A stretch of DNA of 64,000 nt from positions 62,001 to 126,000 of the forward strand of contig UBNQ01000024.1 of assembly GCA_900466875.1 (NCBI GenBank), given 5' to 3'. Of this stretch, positions 42,995 through 52,253 are shown one piece after another. The translations under genes were made by a program, and so were the position numbers. The notes under the pieces were generated by a model. That model saw nothing but the letters and a program-made list of their open reading frames with translations. It was not told the DNA's origin and made no database searches. Numbering within the stretch: the first letter of the stretch is position 1; every line of letters starts with the position of its first letter. This DNA comes from Hyphomicrobiales bacterium. Its GTDB lineage: Bacteria > Pseudomonadota > Alphaproteobacteria > Rhizobiales > Rhizobiaceae.

Positions 42995-43713
42995 CAGCCC
43001 CTCCGTACGCCGCGGGTAAACCACTTTTCGCCGAACTGTAAAAGCGCACCTGACAGGGTCGAGATAGCGAGATAAATCATGGCGGCGATGAAATAGAAGT
43101 CGAAGGGTCGACCGGTCGATCCGGCACCAATCTGCGACTGACGCAGTAGCTCGACGACACCGGTAATCGATACGAGAGCGGATTCCTTCAGGACGATCTG
43201 CCAGACATTACCCATGCCGGGCAGGGCGTAACGCAACGTCAGCGGTGCGATGATACGGCGAAAGCGCAGGAAAGGCGGCATTCCGCAGGCGACGGCGGCC
43301 TCAAGCTCCCCTGCGTGAACTGCCTTGTAGGCACCGCGAAAAACTTCGGTCTGCTGGGCGCCCGAAGTGACGCCGACAGCCAGCGCGCCTGCGATAAAGC
43401 CCGGAAAGCTGATGAAACCGCTTGCGCCGAAAAGATGCCCGATCGCGGAAATGACCGTACTGCCACCGAAATAGAAGAGATAAATGACGAGAAGATCAGG
43501 TATGCCACGCAGCACGGTCGTATAGGTGCCGGCAACACTACGGGCAATCGGCCCGCCGGCAATTTTCGCCCATGCGCCCAATGCACCGAACACCATACCG
43601 ATGGCGTAACCGGCGAGCGCGATCAGGATCGTCATCATGGCCGCGGCGGCGAGCGCCGGACCCCATCCATCCGGCCCGCTGCCGATCAGATCGAGAAAAG
43701 AGGGCTGTGTCAT
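42994..43713 (-). CDS. Polar amino acid ABC transporter permease (HisQ-like)
   Basis: 239 residues, about five membrane helices. FRGAYKAVHAGELEAAVACGMPPFLRFRRIIAPLTLRYALPGMGNVW is the EAA loop, and GAWAKIAGGPIARSVAGTYTTVLRGIPDLLVIYLFYFGG is the HisQ/OccQ start pattern. Its ATG overlaps the M20 hydrolase stop by four bases, so hydrolase and transporter are made together. The tight coupling argues that the imported solute is the hydrolase substrate. Confidence 0.93.
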   Translation of the reverse strand: MTQPSFLDLIGSGPDGWGPALAAAAMMTILIALAGYAIGMVFGALGAWAKIAGGPIARSVAGTYTTVLRGIPDLLVIYLFYFGGSTVISAIGHLFGASGFISFPGFIAGALAVGVTSGAQQTEVFRGAYKAVHAGELEAAVACGMPPFLRFRRIIAPLTLRYALPGMGNVWQIVLKESALVSITGVVELLRQSQIGAGSTGRPFDFYFIAAMIYLAISTLSGALLQFGEKWFTRGVRRG

Positions 43714-45137
43714 GCAGCATCCTGGGCGGGTGGGATCGGAGGATCGACGTCATCGGGGATCGGGTTGACGAAAGGCGTGCCTTCGAGGCGGAAGGCGAAA
43801 TCCGCTTTTGCCTCGGCAATCCGCTCCGGATTCGCAAACAGATCGGCAGCGGTGGATGCCATGACCTTGGCAGCATGGGCCATACCCTTATGGGCTGCCG
43901 GCAACTTGCCCTGCGCGACCAGCTGCCAGGAATGGCCAGGCGTGCCGATCGCATAGGTAGCGCCGCGCACCTGCACGGTCGGAACCACCCAGCTGACGGT
44001 ACCGACATCGGTGGAGCCGACGATCGACGCATCGCCGTTTTCCGGCGGGAAAATGACGTCGCAAAGCGATACGCCAGGGCGGGGCTTGAGGCCAAACCGC
44101 TGGAAGGAAGACTTGATGTCGGCCGGTGTAAACGTCTTCTGGAACTCTGCCGCCCTGGCGCGATCCGCATCATCGAAATCCGGCAGGCCGATACGCTCGA
44201 TATGGCCGTGCATCAGGGTTTCGAGCGGCGTGTTGCCGACGAGGTTTGCGTCGCCGCTGATGATTTCATTTCTCACCGTCGTGCCGGTCATCAGAGCAGC
44301 ACCTGTCGCGACGTCCTTAACGCGGTCGACGAGTTCGAGAAGATCCGGCAGATCACGGGCACGCACGAGATAGCGAACGGTTGCGCGGGCCTGCACAACA
44401 TTGGGTGCATGGCCGCCGGTATCCGTCACGGCGTAGTGAATACGCGCGCTCGATGGCATGTGTTCGCGCAGATAGTTGACGCCGACATTCATCAGCTCGA
44501 CAGCGTCGAGGGCTGAGCGTCCGAGATGAGGCGTTGCAGCGGCATGCGAAGCGCGGCCGGAAAAATGAAAGTTCAGCTCGTTGCAGGCGAGCGAAACAGG
44601 ATTGTTGACGCCGACAAAAGCGGCTGGATGCCAGCAGATGGCGATATCGACGTCATCGAACACACCGGCACGAACCATAAAGCCCTTGGAAGAACCCCCT
44701 TCTTCCGCCGGGCAACCGTAATAGCGAATACGTCCAGACAAGTTGTTGGCGGCCAGATAGTCCTTCACGGCAGCCGCTGCGAGCAGGGAGCCGGAGCCAA
44801 GCAGATTGTGCCCGCAGCCATGACCGTGGCCGCCGGCAGTGAGCGGCCGCTCTTCGGCAACGCCTGCTTCCTGGCTGAGACCGGGCAGGGCATCGTATTC
44901 GCCGAGAATGGCAATGACCGGACCGCCTTCGCCGGCCTCACCCATCACAGCCGTCGGCATGCCAGCGACATTGCGGGTTATGCGGAAGCCTTCGGCAGCA
45001 AGCTGCGCCGCATGCGCCTCACTGGAGGAAAACTCCTCGTAGTTCACCTCCGGCGTGTCCCATACCTGGTCACTCAGGCGGGCGTAATCAGGCGTTTTCC
45101 TGTCGACCAGTTCCCATACGGCATCGGAATTTTTCAT
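43710..45137 (-). CDS. M20 family amidohydrolase (AbgB-like)
   Basis: 475 residues. Zinc-peptidase M20 fold: ILGEYDALPGLSQEAG (metal Asp region), TAGGHGHGCGHNLLGSGSLLAA (metal His), YYGCPAEEGGSSKGFMVRAGVFDDVD (metal and base Glu), and the dimerisation-domain FSGRASHAAATPHLGRSALDAVELM. GHGHGCGHN and the C-terminal region follow p-aminobenzoyl-glutamate hydrolase subunit B (AbgB). It cleaves an amide bond of an N-acyl or amidated amino acid; the exact substrate is open. First gene of the operon, divergent from GntR across a strong operator. Confidence 0.92.
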   Translation of the reverse strand: MKNSDAVWELVDRKTPDYARLSDQVWDTPEVNYEEFSSSEAHAAQLAAEGFRITRNVAGMPTAVMGEAGEGGPVIAILGEYDALPGLSQEAGVAEERPLTAGGHGHGCGHNLLGSGSLLAAAAVKDYLAANNLSGRIRYYGCPAEEGGSSKGFMVRAGVFDDVDIAICWHPAAFVGVNNPVSLACNELNFHFSGRASHAAATPHLGRSALDAVELMNVGVNYLREHMPSSARIHYAVTDTGGHAPNVVQARATVRYLVRARDLPDLLELVDRVKDVATGAALMTGTTVRNEIISGDANLVGNTPLETLMHGHIERIGLPDFDDADRARAAEFQKTFTPADIKSSFQRFGLKPRPGVSLCDVIFPPENGDASIVGSTDVGTVSWVVPTVQVRGATYAIGTPGHSWQLVAQGKLPAAHKGMAHAAKVMASTAADLFANPERIAEAKADFAFRLEGTPFVNPIPDDVDPPIPPAQDAA

Positions 45138-45153
45138 GCTTGGCGATCTTTTG

Positions 45154-45181
45154 TTGACAAAATTGGTACCAATCCTATTGT
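45154..45181 (+). promoter_or_regulatory. GntR promoter with embedded operator ATTGGTACCAAT
   Basis: TTGACA (45154-45159), 16 bp, TATTGT (45176-45181) is a plausible plus-strand promoter. Its spacer holds the perfect palindrome ATTGGTACCAAT (45162-45173), which matches the TTGGTNNACCAA-like operators of FadR-subfamily GntR regulators. It lies 25 bp from the M20 gene start, so one bound dimer could block both divergent transcripts. Confidence 0.6.
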
Positions 45182-45251
45182 CGGAATAACATTTGCGCAA
45201 CATCTATTTTTGATTATTTATTGTGCAGCAAGGCAGGTTTTGAGAGTGATT

Positions 45252-45881
45252 ATGGCAGGTTCTCCGACGGTAACGGACGCGGATGAGGAGCGGGATGCTA
45301 CCCAATTGATCCTGCAGGATATCCAGTCGGGAATATACGCGCCCGGCTCCTGGCTCAAGCAGATCGACCTCGAGACGCGTTATGGCCGGGGTCGCAACGA
45401 AATCCGCCGCGCGCTCGACCGCCTCGCCTTGAAGCGGGTGGTCGAACATGTGCCGAACCGCGGTTACCACGTCTATCTCAGCGACGGCAAACAGTGGGAA
45501 GACATCGCAGAAATCCGCATCATGCTGGAGACGGGCATCGCAGCAAAAGTGATCGCACGCGCAACGTCGACGGATATCTCGGTCCTGAAGGAATTGGCAG
45601 ATCGGTTTCAAGGCCTGCTCCTGTCAGGCACGGTCCTTGAGCTTTACGAAGCAAACCTCGCCTTCCACCGTGCCTATGTCGACCTTGCCGGAAACGCGGA
45701 ACTGCACAGCGTGATTGCCGAATTGCGGCAGCGCACATCGTCGGCGCCGGTTTCACAGTGGCATACCCGCTCGCGAATAGAGGTCTCGGCCGCAGAACAT
45801 CATCATATGGTCGATGCCATCGAGCAGAAAAACGAATCCTGGCTGAAAACGCTAATCGAACAACATATTCGGCAAAAATAG
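45252..45881 (+). CDS. GntR-family regulator with FCD ligand domain
   Basis: 209 residues. Winged helix at about 10-75 (ATQLILQDIQSGIYAPGSWLKQIDLETRYGRGRNEIRRALDRLALKRVVEHVPNRGYHV), then an all-helical FCD domain with EIRIMLETGIAAKVIARATS, ANLAFHRAYVDLAGNAEL and EHHHMVDAIEQK; the His residues in FHRA and EHHHM are the usual metal ligands. It probably represses the divergent amidohydrolase-ABC operon until its ligand arrives. ATG 45252 is used; GTG 45246 is two codons earlier. Confidence 0.88.
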   Translation: MAGSPTVTDADEERDATQLILQDIQSGIYAPGSWLKQIDLETRYGRGRNEIRRALDRLALKRVVEHVPNRGYHVYLSDGKQWEDIAEIRIMLETGIAAKVIARATSTDISVLKELADRFQGLLLSGTVLELYEANLAFHRAYVDLAGNAELHSVIAELRQRTSSAPVSQWHTRSRIEVSAAEHHHMVDAIEQKNESWLKTLIEQHIRQK

Positions 45882-46062
45882 CCAGCGGATCGCTTTCGAC
45901 GTCGAGGGCAATACATGATACTGCCGAGCAGTCAGGCCACCTGACTATGGCAGAGCCTGTTCCGGATGACGCGAAACCTCATCAATTAATTCTTAAAAAC
46001 CGCATCCTTACATTTTATAGAACAACCGGCATTCGGCCAGGTTGCTCGCTCTTTGGTTCATT

Positions 46063-47718
46063 ATGATTCTACTCGCCCTTTTCGAACGTGCAGCCTTGAT
46101 GCTGATGGTGCTGTTCTTCCTCGGTCGCACGCGACTGTTCAAGAACGTGCTCTGGAAGGGCAAGCTCAGCGGGCTTGAACTTGCGTTTCTGTCCGCGCTG
46201 TTTTCCGCTTTTGCCATCGGCGGCACCTATATGGGCATTCCGGTCGAAGGTGCGCTGGTCAATGTCCGCACCATCGCCATCATGTCGGGCGGCATTCTGT
46301 TCGGCCCCTGGGTCGGCATCCCGGCAGGCATCATTTCCGGTCTGCACCGTTTCCTTATCGATATCCACGGCCCGTCGGCCACGGCCTGCCTGATCAGCAG
46401 CATCTGCGCCGGCCTTTTATCGGCAGCGATCCACTATCGCGGGCGCCGCAGATGGCTTTGGCTGACGGGTAGTCTCGCCGGCATGGCCTGTGAATGCCTC
46501 ACCATGCTGCTGATCCTGCTGCTGGCCCCGACCGGCGTCGGCATTGCCATCGTGTCTGAAATCGCTTGGCCGATGATTATCGGCTCGATGTGCACCGGCA
46601 TGATCATCAAGCGCATACAGGATATCGAGGACGAAAAGGAACTGACCGCAGCCCATGAGGCAAGGCTTGCCCTCATCATCGCCAACCGGACCCTGCCGTT
46701 TTTCCAGAACGTGCAGGACGACACGCTCGCCAAGGTCTGCGGGGTGATCCACGAATGCCTCGAAGCGGATGCCGTTGCGATCACCGACCGCGACACCGTG
46801 CTTGCTTATGTCGGCACGGGCCATGAGTATTACGACGAGGAAAAGCACAATCACTTGAGCGATCTGACGGCCGATGCGATCCGCAATGATCGGATCACAG
46901 TCGACAACAATCTGCATCGCTACCCGGCCGCTGACTTCCGATCGGTCGCGATCGTGCCGCTGCGGGAAAACGGGCTCGTTACCGGCACGCTCAAGATCTT
47001 CTTCAAGAAACCGGACATGATCACCGATTCCCTGCGCGAACTCGGCGTTGGTCTGTCTCAACTGATCTCCACCCAGATAGAACTGTCGCGCGTGAAGGCC
47101 TTGCGCGAGATGGCGGCGAAAGCGGAATTCCGTGCGCTTCAGAGCAAGATCAACCCGCATTTCCTGTTCAACGCGCTCAACGCCATTTCGTCGCTTGTCC
47201 GCCTTCGTCCGGACGAGGCACGGCAGGTCATCGCCAAACTCGCCGACTATCTGCGCCAGAACCTGTCGCTCAGCGACGGCATGATCGACATCCAGGATGA
47301 ATTGCGGCAGGTCCGCGACTATGTGGCGATCGAACAGGCTCGCTTCGGTCCCAAGCTTACCGTCACCTTCGATGTCGACGACGTGAATGTCGATATCCCG
47401 AGCCTGTCGCTCCAGCCACTGGTCGAGAATGCCATCCTGCATGGTATCCAGTCGCAACCGCGACCGGGCGAAGTTCATATCGCGGTTAAACGCCTGGCTG
47501 ATCGGGTCAGCGTCATCATCCGCGATACGGGCAAAGGTATCGATCCGGACGTCATCGAGGCGGTTGCGAACGGAGAGGCGGTGCGCGACAGGATCGGATT
47601 GATGAATGTGAATGAACGGCTGAAACTGCTGCATGGCCAGGGGCTGAGTATCCAGAGGCTCGAGCCGGGCACCTCGGTCAGCTTCGACCTGCCGCTTGGA
47701 AACAGGGACGCTGCATGA
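46063..47718 (+). CDS. LytS/YpdA-type sensor histidine kinase
   Basis: 551 residues. 5TM-5TMR_LYT receptor domain (about 1-190; GGTYMGIPVEGALVNVRTIAIMSGGILFGPWVGIPAGIISGLHRF), GAF domain (about 210-340), then the His_kinase domain AEFRALQSKINPHFLFNALNAISSL, with the phospho-accepting His in NPHFLFN, and an ATPase domain LQPLVENAILHGI / IRDTGKGI. This is the YpdA/BtsS/LytS class that senses extracellular small carboxylates or membrane state. ATG 46063 is preferred to TTG 46042. It overlaps its response regulator by four bases. Confidence 0.92.
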   Translation: MILLALFERAALMLMVLFFLGRTRLFKNVLWKGKLSGLELAFLSALFSAFAIGGTYMGIPVEGALVNVRTIAIMSGGILFGPWVGIPAGIISGLHRFLIDIHGPSATACLISSICAGLLSAAIHYRGRRRWLWLTGSLAGMACECLTMLLILLLAPTGVGIAIVSEIAWPMIIGSMCTGMIIKRIQDIEDEKELTAAHEARLALIIANRTLPFFQNVQDDTLAKVCGVIHECLEADAVAITDRDTVLAYVGTGHEYYDEEKHNHLSDLTADAIRNDRITVDNNLHRYPAADFRSVAIVPLRENGLVTGTLKIFFKKPDMITDSLRELGVGLSQLISTQIELSRVKALREMAAKAEFRALQSKINPHFLFNALNAISSLVRLRPDEARQVIAKLADYLRQNLSLSDGMIDIQDELRQVRDYVAIEQARFGPKLTVTFDVDDVNVDIPSLSLQPLVENAILHGIQSQPRPGEVHIAVKRLADRVSVIIRDTGKGIDPDVIEAVANGEAVRDRIGLMNVNERLKLLHGQGLSIQRLEPGTSVSFDLPLGNRDAA

Positions 47719-48452
47719 AGGCTCTGATCGTTGAAGACGAATATCTCGCCCGTGACGAGCTGAAATGGCTGATCGAAAGCCACAGTTCGATCGAGGTCGT
47801 CGCCACCGAGGAGGATGGTCTGGCAGCCCTGCGCTATATGCAGGAGCACGATCTCGACGTCGTATTCCTCGACATCAATATTCCGTCCATCGACGGGATG
47901 ACCCTTGCGCGCAACCTGCACAAGCAAGCCAATCCGCCGAAGGTCGTCATCGTCACCGCATACAAGGAACACGCAGCCGAGGCCTTCGAGCTGGAAGTCT
48001 TCGACTATATCCTCAAGCCGTTCAACGAGCAGCGCGTTGCCAACACGCTGAGAAAGCTGGAAAACCATCCGAATTCGGCAGCTTTGACCGCGCCGGCACC
48101 TCTGCCGGCCGCCACGACCAAACGCACCGTCAACATCCCCCGCAAGGACAGTATCCTCGTGCTGCCGGCGGATCTCATCTATTATGCCCGCGCAGATGAA
48201 AAGCTGACCTATGTGCACACCGTGAAAGGCCACTTCGTCATCCCCACCAGTATCGGCGATTTTGCCGAAAAACTGCCGGCAGACACCTTCTTCCGCTGCC
48301 ATCGCTCATGGTGCATCAACACGGCCAAAATCCGTGAGATCTCGCCCTGGTTCAACGGGACCTACGTCATCAAGCTGCACAATTTCGATGATGTCGAAAT
48401 CCCGGTCAGCCGATCGCATCTGAAAGAGTTCAAGCAACTCATGCAGCTCTGA
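47715..48452 (+). CDS. LytTR-family response regulator (YpdB/LytR type)
   Basis: 245 residues. Receiver domain 1-115 with the phospho-acceptor Asp in VVFLDINIPSIDG (about residue 54) and Lys in YILKPF (about 105); a Pro/Ala linker (TAPAPLPAATTK); LytTR DNA-binding domain 140-245 (KDSILVLPADLIYYARADEKLTYVHT, FFRCHRSWCINTAKIREISPW, EIPVSRSHLKEFKQLM). Coupled to the kinase by ATGA. LytTR proteins bind pairs of about 9-bp direct repeats; such a pair begins 2 bp after its stop codon, upstream of the OFA carrier. Confidence 0.93.
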   Translation: MKALIVEDEYLARDELKWLIESHSSIEVVATEEDGLAALRYMQEHDLDVVFLDINIPSIDGMTLARNLHKQANPPKVVIVTAYKEHAAEAFELEVFDYILKPFNEQRVANTLRKLENHPNSAALTAPAPLPAATTKRTVNIPRKDSILVLPADLIYYARADEKLTYVHTVKGHFVIPTSIGDFAEKLPADTFFRCHRSWCINTAKIREISPWFNGTYVIKLHNFDDVEIPVSRSHLKEFKQLMQL

Positions 48453-48453
48453 C

Positions 48454-48483
48454 TGCAATTCATTCCAGGGATCATGCAGTTCA
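48454..48483 (+). promoter_or_regulatory. LytTR-type direct-repeat operator before the OFA carrier
   Basis: TGCAATTCA (48454-48462) and TGCAGTTCA (48475-48483) are 9-bp direct repeats (8/9 identical) with a 12-bp spacer, a 21-bp period or two helical turns. This is the geometry of LytTR regulator sites (AgrA, YpdB). It sits 70 bp before the MFS start, exactly where the adjacent response regulator would activate it. Confidence 0.6.
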
Positions 48484-48552
48484 CGCCTTTTTCGAAAGGC
48501 GGAACAAAGAGCAGGCTAGATTTCCTCCATATTCATAAAGGAGGAAACGCGG

Positions 48553-49752
48553 ATGACCGCTTTTTCGATTTCAAAACGTTATTGCACCCTTGTCAGCACC
48601 ATTTTGTGCCAGTTCGGCCTCGGTTCAGTCTACACTTGGAGCTTGTTCAACGAAGGCCTGTCGTCGAAACTGTCGGAGCAGCTGACCCAGGTGGCGCTGA
48701 CCTTCGGTCTTTTGAGCCTTGCACTTGCCGTCGGCTCGTCACTGTCGGGCCGCCTGCAGGAAAAATTCGGCCTGCGTAACGTTGCCATCGCGGCTGGTCT
48801 CGCACTCGGGCTCGGCCTTTACCTGACCTCGACTGCAAGCAATCTCACGCTGCTCTATATCTATGGCGGCATTCTCGTCGGAGCGGCCGACGGCGCCGGT
48901 TATCTGCTCACCCTGTCGAATTGCGTCAAATGGTTTCCCGAGCGCAAAGGGCTGGCTTCGGCTTTCTCGATTGGTGCCTATGGCCTCGGCAGTCTCGGCT
49001 TCAAATACCTGAACCTCGAACTGATCACCCGCTTTGGCATGGAAAGCGCCTTCGGCATCTGGGCAATCGTGGCGCTGGTTCTTGTGGTCGGCGGTGCGTT
49101 GCTCATCAGCGAAGCTCCACAGGTCCGCGGGCAGGCCGTGAGCACCGGCGCCAAGGATTACACGCTGGCTGAGGCTGTGCGTCAGCCCAGATACTGGCTG
49201 CTGGCCCTGATCTTCCTGACCGTCTGCATGAGCGGCCTTTACCTGATCGGCGTCGCCAAGGATGTCGGCGAACGGTATGTCGGCCTTTCGGCTTCGGCCG
49301 CCGCCGATACTGTCGCCATCATCGCGGCTGCCAATCTGCTCGGCCGGCTCATCCTTGGTATCTTGTCGGACAAGATCGCCCGCATCCACATCATCAGCAT
49401 CGCGCTTGCCTGCGCGCTGGTGGGCATGGCTCTGCTGCTCTTCGTGCCGCTGGACGAATATTCGTTCTTCTTCGCGGTCGCCTGCGTCGCCTTCTCGTTC
49501 GGCGGTACAATCACCGTCTATCCCGGCCTGGTCAGCGACTTCTTCGGTCTGACCAACCTCGCCCGCAACTATGGCCTGATCTATCTGGGCTTCGGGATCG
49601 GCAGCGTCACCGGCTCGATCGTCTCGTTTGCGCTGGGTGGTTTCCTGCCGACCTTCTACCTGTCGCTGCTGCTGCTCTTCGCTTCACTGCTGTGCTCGAT
49701 CAGCCTTTGGCCAAGCCTTTCGGGCAGGGCAAGGACAGCAACAGCCCACTGA
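48553..49752 (+). CDS. OFA-family MFS transporter (YhjX-like)
   Basis: 399 residues and twelve membrane helices. The N-terminal CTLVSTILCQFGLGSVYTWSLFNEGLSSKL and FGLRNVAIAAGLALGLGLYLTS resemble oxalate/formate-antiporter-family carriers such as YhjX of enterobacteria, a pyruvate-induced carrier controlled by YpdA/YpdB. WFPERKGLASAFSIGAYGLGSLGF is the MFS cytosolic loop region. GGAGGAAACGCGG precedes ATG 48553. Location right after a LytS/LytTR pair with a LytTR-type operator supports a monocarboxylate substrate such as pyruvate; this remains inference. Confidence 0.88.
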   Translation: MTAFSISKRYCTLVSTILCQFGLGSVYTWSLFNEGLSSKLSEQLTQVALTFGLLSLALAVGSSLSGRLQEKFGLRNVAIAAGLALGLGLYLTSTASNLTLLYIYGGILVGAADGAGYLLTLSNCVKWFPERKGLASAFSIGAYGLGSLGFKYLNLELITRFGMESAFGIWAIVALVLVVGGALLISEAPQVRGQAVSTGAKDYTLAEAVRQPRYWLLALIFLTVCMSGLYLIGVAKDVGERYVGLSASAAADTVAIIAAANLLGRLILGILSDKIARIHIISIALACALVGMALLLFVPLDEYSFFFAVACVAFSFGGTITVYPGLVSDFFGLTNLARNYGLIYLGFGIGSVTGSIVSFALGGFLPTFYLSLLLLFASLLCSISLWPSLSGRARTATAH

Positions 49753-49771
49753 ACACCAACAGAGTCCGAAC

Positions 49772-49804
49772 AAAAACGCCGTTCGCAACCAAGCGAGCGG
49801 CGTT
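49772..49804 (-). terminator. Rho-independent terminator of the lacI-like gene
   Basis: Read on the minus strand, AACGCCGCTCGC pairs with GCGAACGGCGTT (one G-U pair) around a 6-nt loop and is followed by TTTTTG. It lies 59 bp past the LacI stop; the plus-strand side also shields the convergent MFS gene. Confidence 0.75.
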
Positions 49805-49862
49805 CCTCATGCAGCCCTTGCAAGGACTGCAATCCGTCGACGAATTTTACGCGACGGCAGAG

Positions 49863-50885
49863 CTATGCGCTGTCGCGGATCATCAGCTTCCCCTGGAACA
49901 GCCGGTCGAAATCCCGGTCTTCCTCACTGCCGAGGACCTTTACCAGATACTCGGCCATATCCGTCAGCGGCTGCCGGTAGGTGGTGAGGCGATAATTGGC
50001 GCCTTCAGCCTGTGGTACGTCGTCAAACCCGGTGATTGCGATGTCCTGTGGAATACGCAATCCGAGCTTGTGGCGAATGACATCGGTTGCGCCGATGGCA
50101 AGGGCGTCATTTTCGCAGACAAGAATATCCGGCAACGTTGCCTTGTTACGGTCGACAAGTGTGGTTTCGACTATGCTCGCAGCCAGTGCAGGATCGTAAG
50201 CCGATACGGAAACGGTCTCCGGCTCGCTGCCAAAGTGCTGGCGCCAGTAATCAACGAATGTCTCCTTGCGCAAAAGATGCGCAGACGAGGTGCGCGGGCC
50301 GGCCAGAAACATCGGCCTGCGAAAGCCGCGCTCATGCACATAGTTGGCGATCTCCTTCATGGCATGAACGTCATCGACCGCAATCGAGATCGTATTCGGG
50401 TTGCGGGAGGTACGGGCGAAGATAATCAGCTTGCGGAAGCGACGGGCGTGCAGTGCGGTGTCGAGAACCTCGTCATCGAACTGAATGCCGATCAGGATGA
50501 CGGCATCGACCCGGCGCTGGCTGGCGTTCAAAAGAGCGTGGCCCGCATCAGCGCGATCGAGCGTATTGACGAGGAGGATATCCCAGCCTTCGCGCCGCAG
50601 GATCCGTGTCAGCCGCTCCATCATGACCAGCTTGTGGGGATTGGCAAAGTCATCGATCAGCAGCGCCACGAGATTGGAGCGGTCCGAGGCGAGGCTTGCC
50701 GCCCGCAGATCCGGCACATAACCGAGCTTTTCCGCCGCAATCCGAACCTTTTCGAGGCTTTTGGAAGAGATGGAGGCATCCTTGCGAAAGGCGCGGTTTA
50801 CCGTCCAGCGCGACACGCCGGCTTCGACCGCCACGTCGTCGGCTGTGATATTCCCTTCAAAGACAGGCTTCTTGTCGTTAGGCAT
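49863..50885 (-). CDS. LacI-family transcriptional regulator
   Basis: 340 residues. An N-terminal HTH (ITADDVAVEAGVSRWTVNRAFRKDASISSKSLEKVRIAAEKLGYVPDLRAASL, about 13-65, including the hinge helix) and a periplasmic-binding-protein-like effector domain ending ITGFDDVPQAEGANYRLTTYRQPLTDMAEYLVKVL. It probably represses the divergent sugar ABC operon by binding the two palindromes at 50960-50998. ATG 50885 is spaced 6 bp from GGGAG; ATG 50891 is too close. Confidence 0.92.
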   Translation of the reverse strand: MPNDKKPVFEGNITADDVAVEAGVSRWTVNRAFRKDASISSKSLEKVRIAAEKLGYVPDLRAASLASDRSNLVALLIDDFANPHKLVMMERLTRILRREGWDILLVNTLDRADAGHALLNASQRRVDAVILIGIQFDDEVLDTALHARRFRKLIIFARTSRNPNTISIAVDDVHAMKEIANYVHERGFRRPMFLAGPRTSSAHLLRKETFVDYWRQHFGSEPETVSVSAYDPALAASIVETTLVDRNKATLPDILVCENDALAIGATDVIRHKLGLRIPQDIAITGFDDVPQAEGANYRLTTYRQPLTDMAEYLVKVLGSEEDRDFDRLFQGKLMIRDSA

Positions 50886-50959
50886 GGTCATCTCCCAAAT
50901 CCGCCGCGGATCGGTTCATCTCATACATAACGTTTTTTCCGGCCTTCCTAAAATTAATT

Positions 50960-50998
50960 TTGCTCCCGCGTGCAAATTTCTATTGCTCGCGTGAGCAA
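50960..50998. promoter_or_regulatory. Pair of LacI-type operators
   Basis: TTGCTCCCGCGTGCAA (50960-50975) and TTGCTCGCGTGAGCAA (50983-50998) are 16-bp palindromes of the same design (TTGC..GCAA), the second with perfect 6-bp arms, 23 bp centre to centre. They lie about 75 bp from the lacI start. Most likely the operator pair for autoregulation and control of the divergent operon. Confidence 0.65.
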
Positions 50999-51162
50999 AA
51001 CTTGCAATGTTCAATTTCGAGGCGGTCGGGAGCCGCCTTGCTGGAGAACAGAGTGCTTTGAAATCGGCGCGGATCGTGGCCGCGCGCATCCCATCGATGC
51101 GTCGCGTCGACCTGATGGGTCGAAACCAACGTCCGATGTCGTCATGCACGATAAGGATTGCT

Positions 51163-51184
51163 GCGGAGCAGGGGAGTGCTCCGC
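51163..51184 (+). promoter_or_regulatory. Leader hairpin before the sugar-binding-protein gene
   Basis: GCGGAGCA-GGGGAG-TGCTCCGC, perfect 8-bp stem, 81 bp upstream of the start codon. The loop itself contains a GGGGAG Shine-Dalgarno-like sequence. It could stabilise the abundant binding-protein mRNA or modulate translation. Confidence 0.4.
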
Positions 51185-51265
51185 GGGCTTTCGGTACCGG
51201 TCCCGGATGACCGGATGGACGGGGCGCCTGGGAGTGGCGCTTTGGAACTCAACTGGGAGGAAGTC

Positions 51266-52189
<924 letters not shown>

Positions 52190-52200
52190 GCACATCGCCT

Positions 52201-52229
52201 GCCGGGTCGCGTCCATGCTGCGGCCCGGC
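52201..52229 (+). promoter_or_regulatory. Intercistronic hairpin after the binding-protein gene
   Basis: GCCGGG (52201-52206) pairs with CCCGGC (52224-52229), with extra pairing inside. Such hairpins between binding-protein and permease genes usually protect the upstream message so that more binding protein is made than membrane components. Confidence 0.45.
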
Positions 52230-52253
52230 CACCGATACCAGGAGACAGGTTAA

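Larger units (their letters stand above)
50892..51265. other. Divergent control region and 5' leader of the sugar ABC operon
   Basis: 374 bp between lacI and the binding-protein gene. The left part holds the two LacI-type operators. The right 260 bp is a probable long 5' leader with a perfect GCGGAGCA hairpin (51163-51184) and the imperfect GGCGCC-N6-GGCGC structure near 51218. Apparent frames here have no family similarity. The binding-protein ATG at 51266 follows GGGAGGAAG. Confidence 0.55.
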
